Assembly: GCA_028278525.1 (NCBI GenBank)
Contig: JANQEE010000060.1
Coordinates: 1-64,000 of the forward strand
Source: Minwuiaceae bacterium
GTDB lineage: Bacteria > Pseudomonadota > Alphaproteobacteria > Minwuiales > Minwuiaceae
Reading direction: 5' to 3'
DNA: 64,000 bases
The notes beneath the pieces were generated by a model that did not search any database, was not told the origin of the DNA, and worked only from the letters and a program-made list of their open reading frames with translations. The translations under genes were made by a program, and so were the position numbers. Positions within the stretch are counted from its first letter, which is position 1. Each line of letters begins with the position of its first letter. Below are positions 16,587-26,300 of the stretch, one piece after another.

Positions 16587-17720
16587 ATGTCGCAGGAGAA
16601 TTCGCCACCGGTCATCGGGTTTTCGCCGCGGGTGCGGAAGTCGCCGTTTTTTGACGCTACGCGGCGATACGGCTGCACCGCCTACACCGTCTACAATCAC
16701 ATGTTCATGCCGACCGCCTACGGCGACCCGGTCGACGACTATTGGCGGCTGGCCAACGACGTGGCGATCTGCGACGTGGCGGTCGAGCGGCAGGTGGAGA
16801 TCGCCGGGCCGGACGCCTTCGACCTGGTACGGATGCTGACGCCGCGCAACCTGGAGACAATGAAAGTCGGGCAGTGCAAGTACGTGCTGCTGACCGACGA
16901 GAACGGCGGCATCGTCAACGACCCGGTGCTGCTGCGGCTGGCCGACGACCGGTTCTGGCTGTCGCTCGCCGACAGCGACGTGCTGCTGTGGGCCAAGGGT
17001 GTCGCGCATGGCAGCGGGATGGATGTCGAGATCGCCGAGCCCGACGTTTCGCCGCTGATGATCCAGGGGCCGAAGGCTGCCGGTCTGGCGCGCGACCTGT
17101 TCGGCGACTGGGTGGACGAGTTGAAGTACTTCTGGTTCCGCGAGGTCGAGTTGGACGGCATGCCGCTGCTGGTCGCCCGGACCGGCTATAGCAGCGAGCG
17201 CGCCTACGAGCTGTATCTCCGCGACGGCCGGTTCGGCGACTGCCTGTGGGAACGGGTGGTCGAGGCCGGACGGCCGTACAATATCGGCCCAGCAACGCCG
17301 TCGCAGATCAGCCGGATCGAAGCCGGCCTGCTGTCCTACGGCGCGGACATGACCCTGAACGAAAACCCGTTCGAACTGGGCCTCGACCGACTGGTCGACC
17401 TGGAGCAGGACGTCGACTTCGTCGGCAAGGCGGCGTTGCGCCGGATCGCCGCAGACGGCGTCAGGCGCCGGATGGCGGGCGTCGAGATCCATGGGCCGGA
17501 ATTGCCGGAGGTGAACGAGGAGCCCTGGCCGGTGGAGAAGGACGGCAGGCCGGTCGGCAAAGTCACTTCCTGCGTGCATTCGCCGCGGCTGGAAAAGAAC
17601 ATCGGCTTCGCGCTGCTGGAAGCGCCGCTGGCCGAACTCGGCACCGAGTTGACCCTGAAAGCCAGCTTCGGCGACGTCGCCATGACGGTCGTACCGATGC
17701 CGTTTTTGAAGTCGGCCTGA
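16587..17720 (+). CDS. DmdA-like aminomethyltransferase (GcvT fold, tetrahydrofolate-dependent demethylase)
   Basis: 377 residues, the length of dimethylsulfoniopropionate demethylase DmdA and the GcvT family. As I recall DmdA, the resemblance runs along the chain: TAYTVYNHM near the start, VERQVEIAG, ENGGIVNDPV, ADSDVLLWAKG, IQGPKA and LLSYGADM. It should move a methyl group from a substrate to tetrahydrofolate. True DmdA acts on DMSP, but many paralogues have other or unknown methyl donors, so I do not assign the substrate. It lies 15 bases after the CitE-like gene in the PhyH operon and fits demethylation of an imported methylated compound. Confidence 0.82.
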   Translation: MSQENSPPVIGFSPRVRKSPFFDATRRYGCTAYTVYNHMFMPTAYGDPVDDYWRLANDVAICDVAVERQVEIAGPDAFDLVRMLTPRNLETMKVGQCKYVLLTDENGGIVNDPVLLRLADDRFWLSLADSDVLLWAKGVAHGSGMDVEIAEPDVSPLMIQGPKAAGLARDLFGDWVDELKYFWFREVELDGMPLLVARTGYSSERAYELYLRDGRFGDCLWERVVEAGRPYNIGPATPSQISRIEAGLLSYGADMTLNENPFELGLDRLVDLEQDVDFVGKAALRRIAADGVRRRMAGVEIHGPELPEVNEEPWPVEKDGRPVGKVTSCVHSPRLEKNIGFALLEAPLAELGTELTLKASFGDVAMTVVPMPFLKSA

Positions 17721-17732
17721 CGTACAAGCATC

Positions 17733-18713
17733 ATGGAACTGCTGCTTTACGAAGACGCTTTCGCGCGGGTGCGGGACCGGTTGAAGGAAATCGCCCCGGC
17801 CATCGAGCCGGTGACGATGCGCGCCGACGGGAGCCTGATGCGTGCCGGGCAGACCATCGCACCCGAAGCAACGCGGCCGGAAATCGTCTGGGCCAGCACC
17901 GACCTGCTGGTCGGCGGACCGACGCGCGAGTTCATGACCTTCTGCCTGAAGTCTGACAGCATACGCTGGCTGCAATCCGGTGCCGCCGGGTTCGACCATC
18001 CGATCTTCGCCAAGCTGGCCGGCAAGGGCATTCGGCTGACCAACAGCAACGCTGCGGCGGTTGCGATTTCGGAATTCGTTCTGGCGAGCGTACTGGATGT
18101 CTTCCAGGAAACGGACAAGCGGCGCGACGACCAGGCGAGAAAATCGTGGGTACGGCGCCCGTTTCGCGAAGTCGCCGGAACGACCTGGCTGATCGTCGGC
18201 ATCGGCAATATCGGCGGCGAAGTGGCGAAGCGCGCTCGAGCGTTCGGCGCCCATGTGATCGGCGTCCGGCGCAACCCGGACGGCACGGAACCCGCCGACG
18301 AAACGACAACGCCGGACAATCTGCCCGGCATACTGCCCCGCGCGGACGTGGTGGTGCTGGCCGCCCCGGCGAACGACGGCACGGCGCATCTGGCCGACGT
18401 GCGTTTCCTAAGGGCGATGAAGCCGGATTCGGTGCTGGTTAATATCGCCCGTGGCGCGCTGATCGACGAGGCCGCGCTGCTTGAAAGTCTGGATTCGGGC
18501 CGGCCCGGGCATGCGATCCTGGACGTTTTCGAAACCGAGCCACTGCCGGAAACCAGCCCGCTATGGGTGCATCCCCGCGTCCATGTCACGCCGCACGGCG
18601 CGGCAATGAGCGACGGGACCAGGGACCGCGGGGACCTTGTATTTCTTGAGAATTTGCGGCGCTACCTAGACGAGGAAGCCTTACAATTTGAAGTGGCATT
18701 GTCTAGTGCATAA
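17733..18713 (+). CDS. D-isomer-specific 2-hydroxyacid dehydrogenase
   Basis: 326 residues. The NAD-binding Rossmann motif is GIGNIGGEVAKRARAFGAHVIG, and the catalytic trio is Arg in NIARGALIDE, Glu in DVFETEPLP and His in VTPHGAA. It reduces a 2-oxoacid or oxidises the D-2-hydroxyacid with NAD(P)H. It begins 12 bases after the DmdA-like gene and closes the four-gene operon, so it probably handles a 2-hydroxy or 2-oxo product such as glyoxylate or hydroxypyruvate. The last codons run into an inverted repeat TGTCTA / TAGACA (18700-18719). Confidence 0.85.
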   Translation: MELLLYEDAFARVRDRLKEIAPAIEPVTMRADGSLMRAGQTIAPEATRPEIVWASTDLLVGGPTREFMTFCLKSDSIRWLQSGAAGFDHPIFAKLAGKGIRLTNSNAAAVAISEFVLASVLDVFQETDKRRDDQARKSWVRRPFREVAGTTWLIVGIGNIGGEVAKRARAFGAHVIGVRRNPDGTEPADETTTPDNLPGILPRADVVVLAAPANDGTAHLADVRFLRAMKPDSVLVNIARGALIDEAALLESLDSGRPGHAILDVFETEPLPETSPLWVHPRVHVTPHGAAMSDGTRDRGDLVFLENLRRYLDEEALQFEVALSSA

Positions 18714-18850
18714 TAGACAGAATATTCAACCGATATATTTATCGGCTTTGCTAGAGCAAAAAAAACTATTTTCAAGCTTTGCTGACCTCTGATCTAATTT
18801 GACTTGGCAGAGGGGAGAACAAGAATAACCTTGCCGCCCTAGTTGATGAG

Positions 18851-18909
18851 TGGAGCAATGCCCGAAGGGATTGGGCCGACGGCGTTCAATCCCTTCGGAC
18901 ATTGCTCCA
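18851..18909. repeat. Inverted repeat upstream of the TRAP operon
   Basis: Arms 18851-18873 and 18887-18909 pair at 22 of 23 positions around a 13-base loop. The 231-base gap is otherwise AT-rich, with a small CCGATA / TATCGG stem after the dehydrogenase. The hairpin sits 36 bases before the dctP start and could terminate the upstream operon, protect the TRAP mRNA, or serve as a regulator site. Confidence 0.8.
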
Positions 18910-18944
18910 TCGGGCCGAGTCAAATCCGAACGGAGGCAAATAAT

Positions 18945-20009
18945 ATGAGACTCATAACAACCGCCCTGGCCGCCCTTGCGCTGCTGGGCAGCGCGATAAG
19001 CGCCCAAGCGCAGGAATATAAATGGCGTATGGGCACGATCGCCGGCGAGACGTCGATCTATGTCGGCCTGATGGCCAAACCCTGGGCCGACCTGGTCGAC
19101 GAACTGACCGAAGGCAAGATGAAGATCGAGGTGTTTCCCGGCGGCGTGCTGGCGCCGATCTTCAAGCTGCATCAGTCGGTCGACGACGGGCTGATCGAAG
19201 TCGCGCACACGGTGCCGGCCTTCCTGGGCACCAAGGACCCGACCAACGCAATGATCGGCAGCTTCCCGACCGGGCTCGGCACCGACTCGTTTTTGAACTG
19301 GCTGTATCAGGGCGGCGGCCTCGATCTGCTGGTGCAGCATCGCCGCGAGACCATGAACATGCATGTGCTGGTGGTCGGCTCCGGCCCGTCGGAGTTCTTC
19401 GCCCACTCGCACAAACCGATCAAATCGGTCGATGACCTGCAGGGCGTGAAGTACCGGACGCTCGGTAACTGGGCGGCCATCGTCAAGGACTCGTTCGGCG
19501 CATCACCGACCGTGGTGCCGGGCTCCGAGCTGTACGGCATGATGGAAAAGAAGGCCATCGACCTGATGGAATACTCCACGCCGAGCGAAAATCAGGCGCT
19601 GGGTTTCCAGGAAGTCGCCCCGTACATCATCTATCCGGGCATCCACGCACCGGCCTACCTGTTCGAAGCGGTAATTCAGAAAGACCGCTGGGACGCCCTG
19701 CCCGACGACATCAAGCGCAAGATGGAGATCGCCGCCAAGATCACCACCTTCGAAAGCATGATGCAGATCACCCAGCGCGACATGGACGCGATGGCGAACC
19801 TGGCCAAAGGCAAGAACGAATGGATCCAACTGGACCAGTCGTTCAAGGACAAGAGCCGCGAAGCGGCCAGGGCCTGGGCGCTCGACCAGGCCAAGCAAGC
19901 CTCGGCCGCCGGCAACGAATGGCCGCAGAAGGTGATCGATTCGATCATCGCCTTTCAGGACCGTTGGCGCGCCCACTCCAGATACATGGTCGTGGACCAC
20001 GTAGACTGA
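18945..20009 (+). CDS. dctP: TRAP transporter solute-binding protein DctP
   Basis: 354 residues. A Sec signal peptide (LITTALAALALLGSAISAQA) is followed by EYKWRMGTIAG, and the body has DctP-family features including DLQGVKYRT and the conserved arginine expected to bind a ligand carboxylate. ATG 18945 is chosen because GGAGG lies eight bases upstream; the frame reaches 18843 through the hairpin. It starts a dctPQM set on the same strand as the PhyH operon, so a carboxylate linked to that pathway is a reasonable guess. The ligand is unknown. Confidence 0.9.
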   Translation: MRLITTALAALALLGSAISAQAQEYKWRMGTIAGETSIYVGLMAKPWADLVDELTEGKMKIEVFPGGVLAPIFKLHQSVDDGLIEVAHTVPAFLGTKDPTNAMIGSFPTGLGTDSFLNWLYQGGGLDLLVQHRRETMNMHVLVVGSGPSEFFAHSHKPIKSVDDLQGVKYRTLGNWAAIVKDSFGASPTVVPGSELYGMMEKKAIDLMEYSTPSENQALGFQEVAPYIIYPGIHAPAYLFEAVIQKDRWDALPDDIKRKMEIAAKITTFESMMQITQRDMDAMANLAKGKNEWIQLDQSFKDKSREAARAWALDQAKQASAAGNEWPQKVIDSIIAFQDRWRAHSRYMVVDHVD

Positions 20010-20048
20010 AGCGGGAACGGTCCGGTTTAAGGACCGATAAGGTGGAGA

Positions 20049-20076
20049 ACGGACCGCGCCGGCCGGCGCGGTCCGT
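20049..20076 (+). repeat. 28-bp perfect palindrome between dctP and dctQ
   Basis: ACGGACCGCGCC and GGCGCGGTCCGT flank a GGCC centre, giving a GC-only stem of 12 to 14 bp. It lies in the 85-base gap after the binding-protein gene. Such hairpins commonly stabilise the upstream mRNA, so that more binding protein than permease is made. Confidence 0.8.
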
Positions 20077-20094
20077 CGGCCGAGGGGGCATTCC

Positions 20095-20643
20095 GTGCGG
20101 GCGGTGCTGACCAAACGACTGATACCGGCGATCGATACGGTCGGCCGCGGACTGGCCTACGTCGCCATGGCCATGATGACGGTCATGATCGCCGTGATGC
20201 TGTACGAGGTGGCCGCCCGCAAACTGTTCTCCGCCCCGACGCTGTGGGCCAACGACATCACCTACATGATCAACGGGTCGCTGTTCCTGATCGGCGCGGC
20301 CTTTACCCTGCGCATGAACGCCCATGTACGGATCGACTTTCTGTCGACCCGGCTGCCGCTGCGCGCGCAGCACGCGGTGAACCTGCTGTTCTATCTCTGC
20401 ATCATTCTGCCCGGCCTCTACATGGTCGGCAGCGCCGCGACGAGCAAGGCGTGGAAAGCCTTCCGGACCGACGAGATCGAGGCGATGAGCGCGTGGGAAC
20501 CGCTGATCTGGCCATTTTTCTCAGGCATCGCGATCGGCCTGGTCGGCCTGTTCATTCAGGTCATCGGCGAGTCCTTAAGGCACGGCATCGGCATCGCCGA
20601 TCCCGCGGCGGTGCGACCGCCGTCGGAAACCGAACAGATCTGA
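20095..20643 (+). CDS. dctQ: TRAP transporter small permease DctQ
   Basis: 182 residues with four predicted membrane helices (first at YVAMAMMTVMIAVMLYEVAA). Family signatures include LWANDITYMINGSLFLIGAA and the charged RMNAHVRIDF loop. It is the small inner-membrane subunit that couples DctP to DctM. It starts with GTG at 20095 after CCGAGGGGG. dctM follows after nine bases. Confidence 0.9.
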   Translation: MRAVLTKRLIPAIDTVGRGLAYVAMAMMTVMIAVMLYEVAARKLFSAPTLWANDITYMINGSLFLIGAAFTLRMNAHVRIDFLSTRLPLRAQHAVNLLFYLCIILPGLYMVGSAATSKAWKAFRTDEIEAMSAWEPLIWPFFSGIAIGLVGLFIQVIGESLRHGIGIADPAAVRPPSETEQI

Positions 20644-20652
20644 GGCGGGGAC

Positions 20653-21975
20653 ATGTCCGGAGAGACCTATGCCGCCCTGATGTTCCCGGCCTTGTTCCTG
20701 CTGGTGTTCCTAGGGATTCCCATCTCGTTCGCCCTGTTCGGCATCGCTTTCCTGTTCGGCATTCCGATCTTCAAGGACTTCATCGGGCTGCAGCTCTACG
20801 GCTCCATCCTGCAAACGGCGACGCAATATCTGCTGTCGGCAGTGCCGCCGTTCGTACTGATGGGCGCGGTGCTGGAACGCTCCGGCATCGCTGAGCGGCT
20901 GTTCAAGGCGATGCAGCTCTGGCTCGGCCGCCTGCCCGGCGGGCTGGCGCTGGCAACCATCAGCATGGCGGCCGTGTTCGCCGCATCCACCGGCATCGTC
21001 GGCGCGGTCGAGGTGGTGATCGGCATCATGACCATCCCGGTAATGCTGAGCTATCACTACAACCGCTCCCTGGTCGCCGGCACGATCTGCGCCGGCGGCT
21101 CGCTCGGCACCATGATCCCGCCGTCGGTGGTGGTGGTGATCTACGCGTCGGTCGCGCAGATGTCGGTCGGCCAGCTTTTCGCCGGCATCCTGCTGCCGGG
21201 CGTGATCATGATCGGCCTGTTCCTCGGCTATATCGTGATCCGCTGCCTGCTGAAGCCTGAAGACGGCCCGCCCGCCGTCTCCAAGGACGACGACACGCCG
21301 CTCGGCCAGAAGCTCTGGGTGACGCTGACCGCCCTGTTGCCGGCGACGGCGCTGATCGTCGCCGTGCTCGGATCGATCATGGTCGGCATCGCCTCGCCGA
21401 CCGAGGCGGCGTCGGTCGGCGCGCTGGGGGCCATCGTGCTGACCATCGCCTACGGCCGCTTCAATACGGAGATGGCGGTCGATACCTTAAAGCGCACGCT
21501 GCTGATCAATTGCATGATCATGATGATCGTGGTTGGCGGCACCATGTTCGCGGCGATCTTTCAGGTGCATGGCGGGCACCGGCTGGTCGGCAATGTCGTC
21601 GATTACCTGGACCTGGCGCCGGCGGCGATGCTGGTGCTGATGCTGTTCATCGTGTTCCTGTCCGGGTTCATCCTGGACTGGGTCTCGGTGGTCCTGATCT
21701 GCCTGCCGATCTTCCTGCCGCTGATCAAGTCGATCGGCGTCGACCCGATCTGGTTCGCCGTGCTGATGATCATCGTCATCCAGACGTCGTACCTGACGCC
21801 GCCGATGGCGCCGTCGATCTTCTACCTGCGCAGCATCGCGCCGCCGGAAATCGGCTACCGCGACATGTATATGGGCGTCGCGCCGTTCGTCGTCTGCCAG
21901 GTCCTGGTGCTGGTTCTGGTGGTGCTGTTCCCGGCTCTGGCCGAATACCTGCCGGCGCAGTTTAGCGCCTTCTGA
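20653..21975 (+). CDS. dctM: TRAP transporter large permease DctM
   Basis: 440 residues, about 12 to 13 membrane helices, the normal DctM length. Typical motifs are FLGIPISFALFGIAFLFG near the start, the serine-rich ASTGIVGAVEVVIG and GGSLGTMIPPSVVVVIYA. It is the sodium-driven translocation subunit of the dctPQM importer. Its ATG has GGCGGGGAC upstream. The operon ends here, 75 bases before the next gene. Confidence 0.92.
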   Translation: MSGETYAALMFPALFLLVFLGIPISFALFGIAFLFGIPIFKDFIGLQLYGSILQTATQYLLSAVPPFVLMGAVLERSGIAERLFKAMQLWLGRLPGGLALATISMAAVFAASTGIVGAVEVVIGIMTIPVMLSYHYNRSLVAGTICAGGSLGTMIPPSVVVVIYASVAQMSVGQLFAGILLPGVIMIGLFLGYIVIRCLLKPEDGPPAVSKDDDTPLGQKLWVTLTALLPATALIVAVLGSIMVGIASPTEAASVGALGAIVLTIAYGRFNTEMAVDTLKRTLLINCMIMMIVVGGTMFAAIFQVHGGHRLVGNVVDYLDLAPAAMLVLMLFIVFLSGFILDWVSVVLICLPIFLPLIKSIGVDPIWFAVLMIIVIQTSYLTPPMAPSIFYLRSIAPPEIGYRDMYMGVAPFVVCQVLVLVLVVLFPALAEYLPAQFSAF

Positions 21976-21989
21976 CCCGCTACATGGGT

Positions 21990-22017
21990 TTGACATGTCA
22001 ATTTATGTGTATATACA
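21990..22017 (+). promoter_or_regulatory. Strong sigma-70-type promoter with palindromic -35
   Basis: TTGACA (21990-21995) and TATACA (22012-22017) are separated by 16 bases. The -35 is half of the perfect palindrome TTGACATGTCAA, and the -10 lies in TGTATATACA, also palindromic, so both could be operator sites. The expected transcript would begin near 22024, with the GGAGGAG ribosome site of the MFS gene close behind. Confidence 0.6.
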
Positions 22018-22050
22018 TTTTCTTTGTACCGTAGGAGGAGGCCGTTGGCC

Positions 22051-23301
22051 GTGACAGACCGGAGTGTTGCCGAGGCCACGGCCAGTCCGCCCGAGCGCGG
22101 CGCCGGGTACGCGCTGTTCGCCGCGACGCCAGCGATGATCGCCTTGCTGACCGCGCTGTCCGCTCTGGGTCAGTTCGCCACCAACATCTATCTGCCGTCG
22201 CTGCCGGCAATTTCCGACGACCTGACCGCAACCCTGCCGCAGGTGCAACTGACCTTGAGCGCGTTCCTGGGCGCGTTCGCCGTGGTGCAACTGCTGTACG
22301 GGCCGGTCTCCGACCGGTTCGGCCGCCGGCCGGTGCTGGTGCTGGGTATCCTGACTTACCTCGCCGGCTGCCTGATCTGCGCCCTGGCGTCGAGCGTGGA
22401 GATGCTGATCGCCGGCCGCGTGATACAGGCGGCCGGCGCGGGCGCCGGCATCGTCGTGGCGCGCGCCGTGGTGCGCGACGTGTTCGACGGCAACGACATG
22501 GCCAAGGTCATGGCCTTGATTACCATCGCATTCGCCCTGGTGCCCGGCCTGACGCCGCTGCTGGGCGGCATCCTGCAGGACACGCTGGGCTGGCGCGCCA
22601 CTTTCTTCGTGACCCTGTTGCTCGGCTGCGTCGTCTTCGCCGCGATGCTGGTCAAACTGCCGGAGACCAACCTGGCGCCGTTGGACCGGCTGGATATCGC
22701 GTCGGCAATAGAGGGTTATGGGACGGTGCTGAGGTCCGCCACGTTCGTGCGCTACGCGCTTTCGAGCGCGTTCGTCCTGGGCGGGCTGTTCGCCTTTTTC
22801 GGCGGGTCGCCCAGCCTGTTCATCGACCACCTGGGCATCTCGGCAACGGAATACGGCATCTATCCGCCCATGGCGGTAACCGGCTTCGTCATCGGCGGCA
22901 TCATCACCCGGCGCCTGGTCGGCCGCATATCGCCCGACAGGGTGGCGGCGGTCGGGCTCTGCCTGCTTGGCGCCGGCGCGGCCACGATGCTGATCCTGCC
23001 GCTGGCGGGCATTCTGCATAAGTACGGGATCACGGCCTCGATGATCCTGTTCGTCACCGGGCTCGGCGTGTTCATGCCGACGGCGATGGCCGCCGCCATC
23101 GGCGCTTTTCCCGAACGGGCCGGCACCGCCGCCGCGATGGCGGGCTTTATGCAGATGGGCGCCGGCGCGCTGTCGACCGTGCTGCTGGGCGCGATGCAGG
23201 GCTGGCTGGGCATTCTGGCCTTTCCCGGCATCATGGCGGCCTTCACCGCCCTGGCCATCCTGCTGTTCGCCGCCATGAGACGGCCGGGAACAACGGATTA
23301 G
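22051..23301 (+). CDS. Bcr/CflA-family MFS drug-resistance transporter
   Basis: 416 residues and 12 predicted helices. ALSALGQFATNIYLPSLPAI and the loop GPVSDRFGRRPVLVLG are classic for the Bcr/CflA branch of DHA1. It should expel drugs or small metabolites by proton antiport. GTG 22051 is preferred because GGAGGAG lies ten bases upstream; TTG 22045 is too close to it. It has its own promoter and follows the TRAP operon. Confidence 0.88.
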   Translation: MTDRSVAEATASPPERGAGYALFAATPAMIALLTALSALGQFATNIYLPSLPAISDDLTATLPQVQLTLSAFLGAFAVVQLLYGPVSDRFGRRPVLVLGILTYLAGCLICALASSVEMLIAGRVIQAAGAGAGIVVARAVVRDVFDGNDMAKVMALITIAFALVPGLTPLLGGILQDTLGWRATFFVTLLLGCVVFAAMLVKLPETNLAPLDRLDIASAIEGYGTVLRSATFVRYALSSAFVLGGLFAFFGGSPSLFIDHLGISATEYGIYPPMAVTGFVIGGIITRRLVGRISPDRVAAVGLCLLGAGAATMLILPLAGILHKYGITASMILFVTGLGVFMPTAMAAAIGAFPERAGTAAAMAGFMQMGAGALSTVLLGAMQGWLGILAFPGIMAAFTALAILLFAAMRRPGTTD

Positions 23302-23392
23302 CAACGGGCGGGAATTGAGAAGGCTACACGCAACTGTCGATTAGCAAATCATTAAGACTAGTCTTTTAGATATAGTTGTCGTTCCGCCGAGA

Positions 23393-26300
23393 ATGACAAC
23401 CAATCGAAACGGCTGTTGCGTGATGACCATCGGTGCCCGGATCTACCTCGTCCTGGGGATTAGTTTCCTTATATCGCTTGCCCTGGCCGCCATCGGCCTG
23501 ACGCGCATGAACGAAATCGGCGAGGAACTGCGCGAGATCGCGCGCGAGGAATTCCCGCTGACCCGGCTGTTCTCGCGGGCCGCGATCGCACAATCCGAGC
23601 AGTTCAGAAACCTGGAGCACGCGGTCAGGCTAACCGCGCTGGACGGCGAAAAGTTCGAGGAGGAGGCGGCGGCGGCCGAGGCGCAGTTCAACATACTGGA
23701 AGGGCAGATTCAGGCCCTCTTGAGGCAGGCGACCAGCCTGCTGGCGGAGCACCTTGGAGAAGCGACCGGCGAAGAAACCGAAGAAATAGAGGAAGTGCTG
23801 TCGCTCTTGCGGGTCGTCGAATCGGTCCACGGCCGGTACCAACGGGTGGCCGGCGACGTGTTGTCGGCTACCCGATCCGGCGACACGGCTGCGCAGCGAT
23901 CTTTGCTGGAGGAACTCCGTCAGTTGGAGCGCGACTTGGATCGGTCGCACCGCAACATGCTGCTGCTGATCGAAAACCACGCCAAGGAAGAAAGCGACAA
24001 GGCCCTGGAAGAGCAGGACGCCGGCGTCACCCAGATGATCGGGTTGTCGAGCGCCGGGTTGCTGCTGGCGATCTTCCTTGGCTTGTTCCTGTTCCGCAGC
24101 ATCAACCGACCGCTGACCAAGCTGACGGCCAGCATGGAATTGCTGTCGCAGGGCAATCTAAACATCCCGATCGACCTCGGCAGCAAAGGCGGCGAGTTCG
24201 GCAGCATGTCGAATGCGCTGGAGGTTTTCCGTAAGGAGATGGCCGGACGCGCCGCGGCCGACGACCGCGCCAAGCAGTTTCTCGATTCGGCGCCCGACGC
24301 CATGGTAGTGGTCGACGAGGCTGGCAAAATCGTGCTGGTCAACGCCCAGGCGGAGCGCCTGTTCGGCTATCCGCGGCGGGAGCTACTTGGTGAAAGCGTG
24401 GAGATATTGGTGCCTGAGCGGTTCCGCGCCGATCACCCGCAGAACCGCGCCCGCTTCCACACCGACCCCAAGGCCCGCCCGGTCGGCAAGGGCGTCGACC
24501 TATATGGGGTCACCAAGTTCGGGCAGGAGATCCCCATCGAACTGAGCCTCAGCCCGATCGAGACCGACGAGGGGCTACTGATAACCGGCGCCATCCGCGA
24601 TATCACCCAGCGTAAGCTGGAGCAGGGTGAACTCTCCCAGTCCAAGCTGGAGTTGGAACAACGGGTCCTGGAACTGGAGGATCTGCAACAGCGCGTGGAA
24701 GAAGAAGCCGCGAAAGCAGTCGGCATGGCCGAGGCATTGCAGGAAGCTGAGGCCCAGTTGTCGGAGGCCGTCGAGAGCATCTCGGAAGGCTTCGCCCTAT
24801 GGGATGTGGACGACCGCCTGATCATGTGCAACGACCGCTACCGCAACATGTATCCGAATCTGGCCGACCTGGCCGAGCCCGGCATTACGTTCGAGCAGTT
24901 CATCCGTGGCGGTTTCGAACGCGGCGTGTTCGACGCCACAGGCATGAACCTGGATGAGTTGGTGGCCGAACGGCTGGAGCGGCATCGCACTTCGGTCAGC
25001 GCCTTCGAGCAGGAGCTTGGCGACGGCCGCTGGGTGCGTGTCGCCAAACGCAAAACAAAAAGCGGCCGTGTCGTCGGCATATTGACCGATGTGTCCGACC
25101 GCAAGGAGTCGGAAGCCACGATCCAACGGCTAGCGATGGAGGATTCGCTGACCGGACTGCCGAACCGCGGCGCATTCCACGAACGTCTGACCGACGCCCT
25201 GGCCCACGCCGAGCGGACGGGCCGCCTGGTCGGTGTCATGCTATTGGACCTGGACCATTTCAAAAACGTGAACGACACACTCGGCCATCAGGCCGGCGAC
25301 GCGCTGCTGACCCAAGTCGCCAAGCGACTTTCCAACTGCGTCCGCAATACGGATACGGTGGCACGACTCGGCGGCGACGAATTCGCGGTCATCGCCACCA
25401 ACACCAAGGAGCCGGACGGCATCACCGTGCTTGCCGACCGCATCACCAAGGCCCTCGGCGAACCGTTCACACTGGACGGCAACGAGGTGCATTCCGGCAC
25501 CAGCATCGGTATTACCATCTTTCCTTTCGACCGCGGCGATACCGACCAGTTGCTGCGCAACGCCGACCTTGCGCTCTACCGCGCCAAGGAGGAAGGGCGC
25601 GGCGCTTATCAGCTCTACGACCAGGAAATGCACACCGAGGTACAGTCGCGCCGGGCGCTGGAAGCCGACCTCAGGCTGGCGATCGAGCGCGAAGAGTTCA
25701 GGCTGGTCTACCAGCCGCAACTTGAGATGCGGACCGGCCGGATCATCGGCGCCGAGGCCCTGATACGCTGGGAGCACCCGGCGCGCGGCAACATCTCGCC
25801 CGGCGAGTTCATCCCCATCGCGGAAACGACGCGCCTGATCATCCCGATCAGCGACTGGGTGCTGCGCACCGCCTGCGCCCAGATGAAGAACTGGCTGGAC
25901 GCCGGACTGCCCGAGTTCTGCGTGTCGGTGAACATCTCGCCGCTGCACTTCAAGCAGCAGAACCTGATCGAGCAGGTGGCCGGCGTGCTCGAGCAGCAGG
26001 ATCTCGACGCCCGGTACCTGGAACTCGAGATCACCGAAGGTATGGCGATGGACGAGCGGATCAACACCGTCGCCGTGCTGAACGGGCTGAAGGACGTCGG
26101 CGTCAGCCTGGCGATCGACGATTTCGGCACCGGGTTCTCGTCGCTGAACCGTCTGAAGGAATTCCCGGTCGACCGGCTGAAGATCGACCAGTCCTTCGTG
26201 CGCGACATCACCACCGACCTGGATGACGCCGCGATCAATTCGGCCGTCATCCGCATCGGCCACAGCCTCAGCATCAAGGTCATCGCCGAGGGCGTGGAGA

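Noticed and set aside
22003-23304. 433-residue minus-strand frame
   Set aside because: Antisense to the Bcr/CflA gene and full of low-complexity Gln/Arg.
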